This document shows positions 17,117-25,307 of a stretch of DNA of 64,000 nt, piece after piece. Location of the stretch: the NCBI GenBank assembly GCA_037479115.1, contig JBBFLK010000003.1, forward strand, positions 62,001 to 126,000, given 5' to 3'. The number at the start of each line of letters is the position of its first letter. The stretch's first letter is position 1. The translations under genes were made by a program, and so were the position numbers. This DNA is from Anaerohalosphaeraceae bacterium. GTDB lineage: Bacteria; Planctomycetota; Phycisphaerae; Sedimentisphaerales; Anaerohalosphaeraceae. Under the pieces are notes generated by a model that saw only the letters and a list, made by a program, of their open reading frames with translations, searched no databases and was not told the origin of the DNA.

Positions 17117-18567
17117 ATCGGAGAGATTTTCTTCGGCAGGCCCTGTCGGCGGCGGCTTGCGGAGGAGCGATGGGGTTGGCCGGCTGTGCTGAACGGAAAC
17201 GCGGGCCGGAACGTTTCCCCATCCAGCGGCCGAATATTCTGTTCATTCTGGCGGATGACCTCGGATACGGGGATTTGGGGTGCTACGGTCAGCGGCGGAT
17301 TCAGACGCCGAATCTGGACCGGATGGCGCAGGAAGGGCTTCGTTTTACACAGCATTATGCGGGCAGTGCGGTTTGTGCGCCGTCGCGATGCAGTCTTTTG
17401 ACGGGGTTTCACACGGGACATGCGCGGATACGCGGCAACGACCGAAGGCCGCTGCTGCCGGAGGATGTGACGATTGCCGAGCGGCTGCGGGAGGCGGGTT
17501 ATACAACGGGAGTCATCGGCAAATGGGGGCTCGGGGAGGCCGGTTCGACCGGAATCCCGACTCGACAAGGCTTTGACTATTTCTTCGGCTATTTGAATCA
17601 GCAGCATGCCCACAATTATTATCCGGAGTTTTTGTGGCGGAACGAAGAGAAGGTGCCGCTGCCGAATGTCGTCGAGCGGCCGGCCGGAAGACCGAATCAC
17701 CCGGGCGGGGTTTCGACGAATCGGGCGGTTTATTCGCATGATTTGTTTATGGAGGAGGCGGAGCGTTTTGTCCGGCAGAATGCCTCCCGGCCTTTTTTCC
17801 TGTATCTGGCCTTAACGATTCCGCATGCGAACAATGAAGCGGGGGTCAAGGGGATGGAAGTGCCGGACTGGGGGCCTTATGCACAGGAAGATTGGCCCGA
17901 GCCGCAAAAGGGATATGCGGCGATGATTACGCGGATGGATGAGGGAATCGGCCGGCTGCTGGCGGTGCTGAAGGAGTTGGGGATTGATGAACGGACGATT
18001 GTGTTCTTTTCGAGCGACAACGGGCCGCATCAGGAGGGCGGAGCCGACCCGCGGTTTTTCCAAAGCAGCGGGCCGCTGCGGGGATTTAAGCGGGATTTGT
18101 ATGAAGGGGGCATTCGGGTGCCGATGCTCGTCCGCTGGCCGGGGGTGATTCGCCCGGGCGGGCGCACGGAGCATGTGAGTGCGTTTTGGGATTTTTACCC
18201 GACCTGTCTGGAGCTGGCGGGATTAGAAGCGGAGGAGGGACTGGACGGCATCTCGTTTCTGCCGGTCCTGCTGGGCCAGGAGAACCGGCAGAAAGAACAT
18301 CCTTATCTGTATTGGGAACTGCATGAGGCGGGCGGCATTCAGGCGATTCGGATGGGCCGATGGAAGGCCATTCGGCGGAATCTGGCGAGTGAATCGAATC
18401 CGCCGATTGAACTGTATGATTTGAAACTGGACCCGATGGAAAGCCGCGATGTATCCCGAGACTATCTGCCTATAGCGAAAAAGATGCAGCAGCTTTTTCA
18501 AACGGCCAGAACCGAATCGCCGGATTATCGGTTCGGTGCGGAACGGACGGCGGCTGAGTCGGATTGA
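17113..18567 (+). CDS. Secreted sulfatase (S1 family), lipoprotein/TAT-type signal
   Basis: A 484-residue formylglycine-dependent sulfatase. The signature CAPSRCSLLTG carries the cysteine to be converted (C88), and the metal-binding DDLGYGDLGCYG (about 48-59) and GKWGLGEAG segments are present. The N-terminus has a twin-arginine RRDFL and a lipobox-like LAGC at 22-25, so export through Tat with possible lipidation is likely. GTG start overlapping the SGNH stop. Such sulfatases remove sulfate from algal or animal glycans; the substrate cannot be told. No sulfatase-maturating enzyme lies in the window. The 3' end overlaps the convergent hydE by 43 bp. Confidence 0.92.
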   Translation: MNRRDFLRQALSAAACGGAMGLAGCAERKRGPERFPIQRPNILFILADDLGYGDLGCYGQRRIQTPNLDRMAQEGLRFTQHYAGSAVCAPSRCSLLTGFHTGHARIRGNDRRPLLPEDVTIAERLREAGYTTGVIGKWGLGEAGSTGIPTRQGFDYFFGYLNQQHAHNYYPEFLWRNEEKVPLPNVVERPAGRPNHPGGVSTNRAVYSHDLFMEEAERFVRQNASRPFFLYLALTIPHANNEAGVKGMEVPDWGPYAQEDWPEPQKGYAAMITRMDEGIGRLLAVLKELGIDERTIVFFSSDNGPHQEGGADPRFFQSSGPLRGFKRDLYEGGIRVPMLVRWPGVIRPGGRTEHVSAFWDFYPTCLELAGLEAEEGLDGISFLPVLLGQENRQKEHPYLYWELHEAGGIQAIRMGRWKAIRRNLASESNPPIELYDLKLDPMESRDVSRDYLPIAKKMQQLFQTARTESPDYRFGAERTAAESD

Positions 18568-19631
18568 GTGTCGGGAGAGTTTGTCCGGTGCTGCCGGCTG
18601 CCTGGACCGGTGCCGATGGTGCGTCCGATAGAGCGGATGCGTTCGGCCAGACAGGACTGACATGCCTGAGCAGTTTCGTTGATGCAGGCCTTGCCCGGGT
18701 AGATTTCATAGAGCTGCCGATAATGCGGCGGGGTGCAGTTGGGCATGACAATATTGGCGCCGCGCTGAAGCCCCAGCTCGCGTCCGCTTTCCCGATTGAT
18801 CGTCGCCAGTGCGGTTGTGCTGGGGATATTGGCTTCGGGGCAGACAAGTCGAGTCAAAGCGATTACTTTGTAGGTCATCTCTTCGGTGTTCGGTACCTGT
18901 TCAGCAGGGCTGACGGAGGGCTTGAGTCGGCCTTGCCCCAGCGGGGTGTGGGGGTGCGGGATATAGGGGCCCACGCCGATCATGTCGAGGTCCAGCTGCC
19001 GAAATAAATCGATATCCTCAGCCAGCCGGCGGTAGGTTTGGCCGGGGATGCCGACCATTACCCCGCTGCCGACTTCATAGCCCAGTGAACGCAGCTGCCG
19101 AAGGATATCGATGCGGGAAAGCATCTGTCCGGGAACCGGCGGATGGATGAGCCGAAAGAGCTCCGGGTCGGAGGTTTCAAACCGCAGAAGGTAGCGGTCG
19201 GCGCCGGCCTGCCGCCAGAGACGCAATTCATTCAGGGAACGTTCGCCCAGACTGAGGGTGACGGCCAGCGGGGTTGTTTGTTTGATGATGCGGATGATGT
19301 CCGCCAGCCAGGCGGCCTCGATGCCGTCGTCCTCGCCGGCCTGCAGGACGACAGTCCCGTAGCCGAAGGCGGCGATTTGCCGGGCGGCCTCGAGGATTTC
19401 CTCTGCGGTCATCCGGTAGCGGGGTAAAGAAGGATTGTGTCGGGACAGGCCGCAGTAAGCGCAGGCGCGGCGGCAGTAATTGGAGATTTCGAGAAGACCG
19501 CGAAGGTGGACGGCGTCGCCGACTGTTTCTCGGCGGACCCGGTCGGCGGCCTGCCAGAGTTTTTCGAGTGCTGCCGGGTCGGTTTGGCGGAGCCAGAATT
19601 CGATTTCAGATTTTGTCAGTTCCGCTTTCAT
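18525..19631 (-). CDS. hydE: [FeFe]-hydrogenase maturation radical SAM protein HydE
   Basis: A 368-residue radical SAM protein with the cluster motif C53-x3-C57-x2-C60 (CRRACAYCG) preceded by LLEISNYC, then QAGEDDG and PYIPHPHTPLG as in HydE. HydE works with HydG and HydF to build the 2Fe subcluster of the [FeFe]-hydrogenase H-cluster. The last 30 residues run into the overlap with the sulfatase gene and are not conserved. Last gene of a hydG-hydF-DUF2798-hydE unit. Confidence 0.93.
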   Translation of the reverse strand: MKAELTKSEIEFWLRQTDPAALEKLWQAADRVRRETVGDAVHLRGLLEISNYCRRACAYCGLSRHNPSLPRYRMTAEEILEAARQIAAFGYGTVVLQAGEDDGIEAAWLADIIRIIKQTTPLAVTLSLGERSLNELRLWRQAGADRYLLRFETSDPELFRLIHPPVPGQMLSRIDILRQLRSLGYEVGSGVMVGIPGQTYRRLAEDIDLFRQLDLDMIGVGPYIPHPHTPLGQGRLKPSVSPAEQVPNTEEMTYKVIALTRLVCPEANIPSTTALATINRESGRELGLQRGANIVMPNCTPPHYRQLYEIYPGKACINETAQACQSCLAERIRSIGRTIGTGPGSRQHRTNSPDTQSDSAAVRSAPNR

Positions 19632-19881
19632 TTTCTTTTGGAACGTTGTTCTGGAGGAGTCTGTTGGTCAGCCGCTGGGCGAGCGGTGCACATAGAAAAG
19701 CAGTTGGGTAGGCGGCGGCAAAACCGATGCAGAAGGCCCGCATCCAGCGCAGCAGAAAGCCGGGACCAGTGCCGGTGTTGACCAGCGTCATCACGGCGGA
19801 CATCACGGCGGCCATCAGAAGCGACATAAAAAAGCCGTTCAGGAGCCGCCGCAGGAGGGCATTGTTTCTCTGTGCAGACAT
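19606..19881 (-). CDS. DUF2798 small membrane protein inside the hyd maturation operon
   Basis: A 91-residue protein with two hydrophobic helices (about residues 13-35 and 44-66) and the DUF2798-type sequence MTLVNTG...FLLRWMRAFCIGFAAAYPTAF. It overlaps the end of hydF by 43 bp and the start of hydE by 26 bp, so it is embedded in the operon and translated from a different frame. The function of the family is unknown. The chosen start MSAQRNNALL is the first that leaves only the family-like part. Confidence 0.75.
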   Translation of the reverse strand: MSAQRNNALLRRLLNGFFMSLLMAAVMSAVMTLVNTGTGPGFLLRWMRAFCIGFAAAYPTAFLCAPLAQRLTNRLLQNNVPKENESGTDKI

Positions 19882-21122
19882 TTCTTCCGGTGTTCCTGAA
19901 TCGTTTTTCGATAAAGAGCCAGCGTTTCCGGAAACGGTTCGAGGGCGCGTTCGAAGAGGCCGAGGGTGTAGGCAATGACCAGCCCGTAATTGGTGATGGG
20001 CACACCCGCCTGCTGACAGCGGAGGATGCGGGTGAGCATTTCTCTTCGATTCCACATACAGGCGCCGCAGTGGATAACGAGTTTGTAAGGCGAAAGGTCT
20101 TCCGGAAAGTCGTGGCCCTGAACGGTGGTAAACTGCAGCGGCCCGCCGACTCGACGGGTGAGCCATTTGGGGATTTTCACGCGTCCGATGTCGTCGCCGA
20201 TTGGATGATGCGTGCAGGATTCGGCGATAAGGATGCGGTCGTTCGGGCAAAGAGTATCGACGGCTAATGCGCCGAGCATCTGGGTGGTCAGGTCTCCTTT
20301 CAGTCGGGAATAAAGGACGGAAAAGCCGGTCATTTTAACGCCGGCAGGCACGATTTCGGCGACTTTGGCGAAGGCCTGAGAATCCGTGACGACCAGGGCC
20401 GGCGGAGTGTTCAGTTTTTCGAGGGCCTCCGACAAAGTGTGTTCCGTCGTGACAATGCACATCGCACTGTGATCGAGCAGGTCGCGAATGGTCTGGACCT
20501 GCGGGAGGATGAGCCGGCCTTTGGGGGCCTCTTTGTCAATCGGCACAACCAGCACGGCCAGGCCGCCCTCCCCGACAAGGTCGGCGGCAATCACGGGCTG
20601 ATTGATAAAGTCGGCGGGGACGGTGCGGATAAGGACTTCCCGAAGCGGCTCAATGCCCAAGCCGGATGCGGCGGCCGTTTGGACGAACGGAATGGAACGG
20701 TGCTGCAGCTGCTCGAGAATCGATGGGGCGGGCTCGGTCAGGTCTGTTTTGTTGAAGACGGCAATCAGCGGAATCTTCCGGGCGGACAGTTCCCGGGCAA
20801 TCTGCTCTTCGAATTCGCCCCAGATGCCGTCCGTGACAAGCAGGCCGATGTCCGTTCGGTCGAAGACCTGACGGGTTTTTCCAATACGCATTTGCCCCAG
20901 CGCCCCGACATCATCAATGCCGGCCGTGTCGATAAAGAGGACGGGCCCCAGCGGCAGCAGCTCCATCGGTTTTTCGACGGGGTCGGTGGTGGTGCCCGCC
21001 TGGTCGGAGACAATGGAGACCTGCTGTCGGGTCAGGGCGTTCAGCAGACTGGATTTGCCGACATTGCGTCTGCCGAAGATACCGATATGAAGTCGAAATC
21101 CTTTGGGGGCTGCCTGTGTCAT
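19839..21122 (-). CDS. hydF: [FeFe]-hydrogenase maturation GTPase HydF
   Basis: A 427-residue scaffold/carrier protein. The N-terminal GTPase domain has P-loop GRRNVGKSS (about 17-25), AGTTTDPV and DTAGIDD. The C-terminal [4Fe-4S] domain has CTHHP and, about 50 residues later, HCGACMWNRREM, the CxH...HCxxC ligand set of HydF. Receives the 2Fe precursor and delivers it to HydA. The 13-bp gap to hydG upstream supports one operon. Confidence 0.95.
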   Translation of the reverse strand: MTQAAPKGFRLHIGIFGRRNVGKSSLLNALTRQQVSIVSDQAGTTTDPVEKPMELLPLGPVLFIDTAGIDDVGALGQMRIGKTRQVFDRTDIGLLVTDGIWGEFEEQIARELSARKIPLIAVFNKTDLTEPAPSILEQLQHRSIPFVQTAAASGLGIEPLREVLIRTVPADFINQPVIAADLVGEGGLAVLVVPIDKEAPKGRLILPQVQTIRDLLDHSAMCIVTTEHTLSEALEKLNTPPALVVTDSQAFAKVAEIVPAGVKMTGFSVLYSRLKGDLTTQMLGALAVDTLCPNDRILIAESCTHHPIGDDIGRVKIPKWLTRRVGGPLQFTTVQGHDFPEDLSPYKLVIHCGACMWNRREMLTRILRCQQAGVPITNYGLVIAYTLGLFERALEPFPETLALYRKTIQEHRKKCLHRETMPSCGGS

Positions 21123-21134
21123 CGGTTGTTCCTT

Positions 21135-22538
21135 TCAACAATACACATCGTGCTGACCGGCGCGGACTTTTTGGAGCATCGCTTCGGTGCGCCGGCGTGT
21201 GAGCGGCTCCATTTGCCGAAGGGCCTGCTCGATGAGGACCAGTCCGGCTTCTTTGGTCTGCGGGGAGGCGTAATCGATAAGGTATTCCAGAAACGTGGAC
21301 AGGGCGTTGGGGTCGCAGTGCTGCTTAATCAGGCCGGGCTTGGCCAAATCCATAAAATCCTGTCCGGTGCGTCCGAGCCGATAGCAGCCGGTGCAGAAGG
21401 ATGGGATATAGCCGAGCCGGGTGATGTCGCAGATGACTTCGTCCAGCGGGCGGTGGTCGCCGAGCGAGAACTGGGCTTCTTCGAGGACGTCTTTGCCTTC
21501 GGCATAGCCGCCCGGATTGGTGCGGCTGCCGGCGGAGATTTGGGAAACGCCCAGAGCGAAGGTTTCGCGCCGCATATTGGGGGTCTCGCGGGTGGACATA
21601 ATAATGCCCGTGTAGGGGACGGCCAGGCGGAGGATGGCGACGATTTTGCGAAAATCGATGTCGCTGACGGGCTGCGGCGGATGAGTGGACATATCGGAGC
21701 CGGCGGCCGGTTCGAGCCGGGGGACACTGATGGTATGAGGGCCGACGCCGAACCGCTCTTCCAGATGGCGGATATGCTGCATTAGGGCGAGGATTTCGAA
21801 ACGCCAGTCAAAGAGGCCGAAAAGCACCCCGATGCCGACATCATCTATGCCGGCCTCCATCGCCCGGTCCATCGCGGTAACCCGCCAGTTGTAATCCGTT
21901 TTTTTGCCGCCCTGATGGACCTTCTGATAGGTCTGGCGGTGGTAGGTTTCCTGAAAGAGCTGGTATGTCCCGATTCGGGCGGCTTTTAACTGGCGAAACT
22001 CATCGGTGGTAAGCGGGGCAATATTGACATTGACGCGGCGGATTTCGCCGGTTGGGGTTTTTACAGAATAGATGGTTTCGATGGATTTGAGAATATAAGA
22101 AAACCCTTCTTTTGGATAGGATTCACCGGCTACAAGGAGGATTCGTTTATGCCCCTGATTGACGAGGATTTCAACTTCTCGGCGGATTTCGTCCTGATTG
22201 AGGGCACGGCGTTTGACTTCTTTGTTTCGGGCTCGGAAGGCGCAGTAGAGGCACTCATTCGAGCAGAGGTTGGAGATATACAGGGGGGCAAAGAGGACCA
22301 GCCGCCTGCCGTAGATAGTTTCTTTGACATATCTGGCCGTGTCGAACAGTTCCCCGAGGAGTTCAGGGTCACTGATAGAAGCCAAAACGGCGATTTCCTC
22401 CGGTTCCAAGCCGTGCAGCTCTTTGGCTTTGGACAGAATGTCGCGGACACAGGATGCATCTTTGGCTGAGGCAGACGAAAGGATTTCTGCAATCTGCTGT
22501 TCGTTTATAAACGGGTCGACTGTTTGTTCAGCTTTCAT
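21135..22538 (-). CDS. hydG: [FeFe]-hydrogenase maturation radical SAM tyrosine lyase HydG
   Basis: A 467-residue protein that cleaves tyrosine to supply CO and cyanide for the H-cluster. The radical SAM cluster motif is C92-x3-C96-x2-C99 (CSNECLYC). The C-terminal auxiliary cluster motif FCTGCYRLGRTG is followed by a third Cys in IKQHCDPN. Conserved QETYHRQTYQKVHQGGKK and SAGSRTNPGGY blocks are HydG-specific and separate it from ThiH. First gene of the operon behind a clear promoter. No hydrogenase structural gene is in the window. Confidence 0.96.
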   Translation of the reverse strand: MKAEQTVDPFINEQQIAEILSSASAKDASCVRDILSKAKELHGLEPEEIAVLASISDPELLGELFDTARYVKETIYGRRLVLFAPLYISNLCSNECLYCAFRARNKEVKRRALNQDEIRREVEILVNQGHKRILLVAGESYPKEGFSYILKSIETIYSVKTPTGEIRRVNVNIAPLTTDEFRQLKAARIGTYQLFQETYHRQTYQKVHQGGKKTDYNWRVTAMDRAMEAGIDDVGIGVLFGLFDWRFEILALMQHIRHLEERFGVGPHTISVPRLEPAAGSDMSTHPPQPVSDIDFRKIVAILRLAVPYTGIIMSTRETPNMRRETFALGVSQISAGSRTNPGGYAEGKDVLEEAQFSLGDHRPLDEVICDITRLGYIPSFCTGCYRLGRTGQDFMDLAKPGLIKQHCDPNALSTFLEYLIDYASPQTKEAGLVLIEQALRQMEPLTRRRTEAMLQKVRAGQHDVYC

Positions 22539-22583
22539 GGTTAATGTGCCTCAAAGAAAAAAACTTTTTAATTTTCTACAACA

Positions 22584-22612
22584 ATTTTAATGAACGTGTT
22601 CTGTATTTGCAA
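22584..22612 (-). promoter_or_regulatory. Promoter for the hydGF-DUF2798-hydE operon
   Basis: Minus strand TTGCAA, 17-bp spacer, TAAAAT in an AT-rich stretch, about 45 bp before hydG. AACACGTT within the spacer could be a small operator but is too short to call. Confidence 0.5.
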
Positions 22613-22721
22613 CAAAAAAGAACATAATTACTTCCAAAGAGGTTTTTGGTGATGTGGTATTGTGAAATAATGTTATATATAATACAATATATTCTGTCTA
22701 TTATATTCATTTATGTTTTCC

Positions 22722-22749
22722 TTGTCCTGTGTATTTTACCGGTTATAAT
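22722..22749 (+). promoter_or_regulatory. Promoter for the cyclophilin gene pair
   Basis: TTGTCC, 16-bp spacer, TATAAT at 22744-22749, 40 bp before the chosen start at 22790. Its position also argues that the open frame beginning at 22646 is not translated. Confidence 0.65.
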
Positions 22750-22789
22750 GCGTCTGCGAGAGAAAAATTGTTTTCAAAGGAAAGGGCCT

Positions 22790-23494
22790 ATGAGAAAGAG
22801 TGTTTTTTGGATTGGAGCATTTCTTGGAGTGCTTTGGATTGTCGGCTGCAATGAAAAGGACAAGGTAAAAACAGACCCTGCGGTAGAGGAGTTGGTGCGG
22901 GAGGTTGCCCCCGCCAAGGAGCCGGCGGCTGAGCCGTCCGCAGCGGAACCGGTTATGGAGGCGGCGGTTCAAGAGAAGAAGGACATTCAGCCGGCTTATC
23001 CCAAGGTGAAGATGACAACGTCGATGGGGGTCATTGTGCTGGAGCTGTATCCGGACAAGGCGCCGGTGACGGTAGAAAACTTTCTCAAATATGTGGATGA
23101 CGGCTTTTACAACGGGACGATCTTTCATCGGGTGATTCGGCGGTTTATGATTCAGGGCGGCGGGTTTACGGCTCAGATGGTCCAGAAGCCGACCCGCAGT
23201 CCGATTGTCAATGAGTGCGGACCGCAGCTGCGGAACCTGCGGGGGACGATTGCGATGGCTCGAACCAGCCAGCCGAACAGTGCAACCAGCCAGTTTTTTA
23301 TCAACCAGGTCGATAATCCGTTTCTGGATTTTGACGGGCCGAACAAGCCCGGTTATGCCGTGTTCGGCCGGGTGATTGACGGAATGGATGTGGTGGACCG
23401 GATTGCGACGGTGGCGACCACCCGCCTGCCGAACGGAATGGCGGATGTGCCGGTCGAGCCGGTGGTGATCGAGCGTGTGGAACGAGTGCGGTAG
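22790..23494 (+). CDS. Exported lipoprotein cyclophilin-type peptidyl-prolyl isomerase
   Basis: A 234-residue protein: a signal peptide with lipobox IVGC, a Glu/Pro/Ala-rich linker (about residues 25-65), then a cyclophilin domain ([70 protein letters not shown]). The catalytic Arg-Phe-Gln set is visible in FHRV and MIQGGG. Likely folds periplasmic or surface proteins. The start follows AAGGAAAGGG; the longer frame from 22646 crosses the promoter. Confidence 0.92.
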   Translation: MRKSVFWIGAFLGVLWIVGCNEKDKVKTDPAVEELVREVAPAKEPAAEPSAAEPVMEAAVQEKKDIQPAYPKVKMTTSMGVIVLELYPDKAPVTVENFLKYVDDGFYNGTIFHRVIRRFMIQGGGFTAQMVQKPTRSPIVNECGPQLRNLRGTIAMARTSQPNSATSQFFINQVDNPFLDFDGPNKPGYAVFGRVIDGMDVVDRIATVATTRLPNGMADVPVEPVVIERVERVR

Positions 23495-23508
23495 CGAACG
23501 GAGCGGAT

Positions 23509-24006
23509 ATGAAGCAGGTTTTGATGAAGACGACGCTGGGGGATATAAAGCTGGAGCTGGATGAGGAGGCGGCACCGATTACAACGGCCAACTTTCTGGA
23601 GTATGTTCAGAACGGCCATTACGACGGGACGATTTTTCATCGGGTTATCAAGGATTTTATGATTCAGGGGGGCGGGCTGACGAAAGACATGCGGCCCAAG
23701 CCGACCTATGAGCCGATTGTCAATGAGGCGTCCAACGGGCTCAAGAACAAGCGCGGGACGATTGCGATGGCGCGGACGTCGGAGCCGGACAGTGCGACCT
23801 GCCAGTTTTTTATCAATCATCGGGACAATGACTTTCTGAATTACCGGGGACCGCAGCCGGACCGAATCGGCTATGCCGTTTTCGGAAAAGTAATTGAGGG
23901 GATGGAGGTGGTGGACCGGATTGCTTCGGTTAAGACCGGCCGCAGACAGGGCTATGAGGATGTGCCGCTGGAGCCGGTGGAGATTGTATCGGTGCGGCTG
24001 GTTTAA
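23509..24006 (+). CDS. ppiB: Cytoplasmic cyclophilin-type peptidyl-prolyl isomerase
   Basis: A 165-residue cyclophilin without signal peptide ([71 protein letters not shown]). It catalyses cis-trans isomerisation of Xaa-Pro bonds. Clearly a duplicate of the upstream lipoprotein gene, 14 bp apart and cotranscribed, so one copy acts in the cytoplasm and one outside it. Confidence 0.92.
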   Translation: MKQVLMKTTLGDIKLELDEEAAPITTANFLEYVQNGHYDGTIFHRVIKDFMIQGGGLTKDMRPKPTYEPIVNEASNGLKNKRGTIAMARTSEPDSATCQFFINHRDNDFLNYRGPQPDRIGYAVFGKVIEGMEVVDRIASVKTGRRQGYEDVPLEPVEIVSVRLV

Positions 24007-24013
24007 GGCCTTT

Positions 24014-24490
24014 ATGGAATCCATCGTTTTTAAGCCGATTGGGGTTCTGCATACGCCGTTTCGGCAGCGGGAAGGGATTCCTCGCCAGGCGGCGGGGGCG
24101 CAGGCATACACGGCTGTCCTGGAGGTCTTTGAGGACTATCAGGAAGGGCTGAAGGATGTGGATGGCTTCAGCCATCTGGTGGTGCTTTTCCATCTGCATC
24201 AGATTGAGCGGGCGGATTTGACGGCCTGTCCCCCCTGGGACGATAAACCCCACGGTGTGTTTGCTACGTGTTCTCCTTTTCGGCCCAATCCGATCGGCGT
24301 ATCGGTGGTGCGGCTGGAAAAGCGGGAAGGGCGATTCCTGACCATTCGCGGAGTCGATATGCTGGACGGAAGCCCCGTGCTGGATATCAAACCGTATGTG
24401 CCCGACTTGTACCCCCGAGAGAATGTGCAGGTGGGCTGGATGACCGGAAAGGTGAACGGAATGACGGGTTCGCGAACGGGAGAGAAATAA
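24014..24490 (+). CDS. trmO: tRNA m6t6A37 methyltransferase TrmO (TsaA family)
   Basis: A 158-residue protein of the TsaA/YaeB beta-barrel family, which N6-methylates t6A37 of certain ANN-decoding tRNAs. Seen: KPIGVLHTPF start, FSHLVVLFHLHQ, SPFRPNPIGVSVV and the DIKPYVP motif. Shorter than the E. coli enzyme, as it lacks the C-terminal extra domain. Starts 7 bp after the cyclophilin gene. Confidence 0.9.
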   Translation: MESIVFKPIGVLHTPFRQREGIPRQAAGAQAYTAVLEVFEDYQEGLKDVDGFSHLVVLFHLHQIERADLTACPPWDDKPHGVFATCSPFRPNPIGVSVVRLEKREGRFLTIRGVDMLDGSPVLDIKPYVPDLYPRENVQVGWMTGKVNGMTGSRTGEK

Positions 24491-24540
24491 TCCCGACAGG
24501 CGGCAAGGCGGATGAGCAGAACGGCAAAGGGTGGGCTGTG

Positions 24541-25302
24541 ATGAGCCGGAGGAAGAAAGGGCGGATTTGGGTGGGGACGTCCGGGTGGTCGTATGAGGAT
24601 TGGGCGGGGCGGTTTTATCCGGAGGGGCTTTCGAAGAAAGACTGGTTTGCGTATTATGCGCGGCATTTTTCGACGGTGGAGCTGAACGCCCCGTTTTATC
24701 ATTTGTTTGAGGCCGCAACATATGAGGGCTGGCGAGAGAAGGCCCCGAAGGGATTTGTGTTTGCGGTGAAGATGTGGCGGCAGGTGACCCACCGCAGGCG
24801 GCTGGCGGATGCGGCGGAGCCGACGGAGCGTGCCCTCGAGCGGGCGGCGCTGCTGGGGGAGCATCTGGGGCCGATTCTGATTCAGCTGCCGCCGGGGCTG
24901 CATCGGGAGGACGAACGGCTGGAGGCCTATCTGCAGGGGCTGGCTGGGCTGCAGGAAAAACTCGGGCGGACGTTTCGGTTTGTCTTTGAGTTTCGCCATG
25001 AAAGCTGGATGGCCGAGCCGGTGGCGGAAATGCTGGAGCGGTTTGGATGCGGGCTGTGTCTGGCGGACGGGTTGGGGCCGGTGTTTCTCAGGCAGGCCGT
25101 CGGCGGTTTTGTCTATGTCCGTTTTCACGGCAGAGCACAGCGGTATCGGACGCTTTACACAAAGGCGATGCTGGAGGAATGGACGGGTTGGCTCCGGGAG
25201 CAAATCGATGCGGGTCTTGATGTGTATGCGTATTTTAATAACGATTATCAGGCCTATGCGGTGCAGAACGCCCGCGAGCTGATGGAGATGCTGAAAGGAT
25301 AA
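24541..25302 (+). CDS. DUF72 (YecE-like) TIM-barrel protein
   Basis: A 253-residue protein with the DUF72 landmarks: VGTSGWSYEDWAGRFYP near the N-terminus, FSTVELNAPFYH, FVFEFRHESW, and the YAYFNNDYQAYAVQNA end. The fold is a TIM barrel; no activity is established for the family. The start is the ATG at 24541, since the in-frame upstream sequence overlaps trmO and is not conserved. Confidence 0.9.
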   Translation: MSRRKKGRIWVGTSGWSYEDWAGRFYPEGLSKKDWFAYYARHFSTVELNAPFYHLFEAATYEGWREKAPKGFVFAVKMWRQVTHRRRLADAAEPTERALERAALLGEHLGPILIQLPPGLHREDERLEAYLQGLAGLQEKLGRTFRFVFEFRHESWMAEPVAEMLERFGCGLCLADGLGPVFLRQAVGGFVYVRFHGRAQRYRTLYTKAMLEEWTGWLREQIDAGLDVYAYFNNDYQAYAVQNARELMEMLKG

Positions 25303-25307
25303 AACGG

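Noticed and set aside
22646-22789. A 48-codon hydrophobic extension of the lipoprotein cyclophilin
   Set aside because: It crosses a clear promoter, has no good ribosome binding site, and would bury the lipobox signal peptide.
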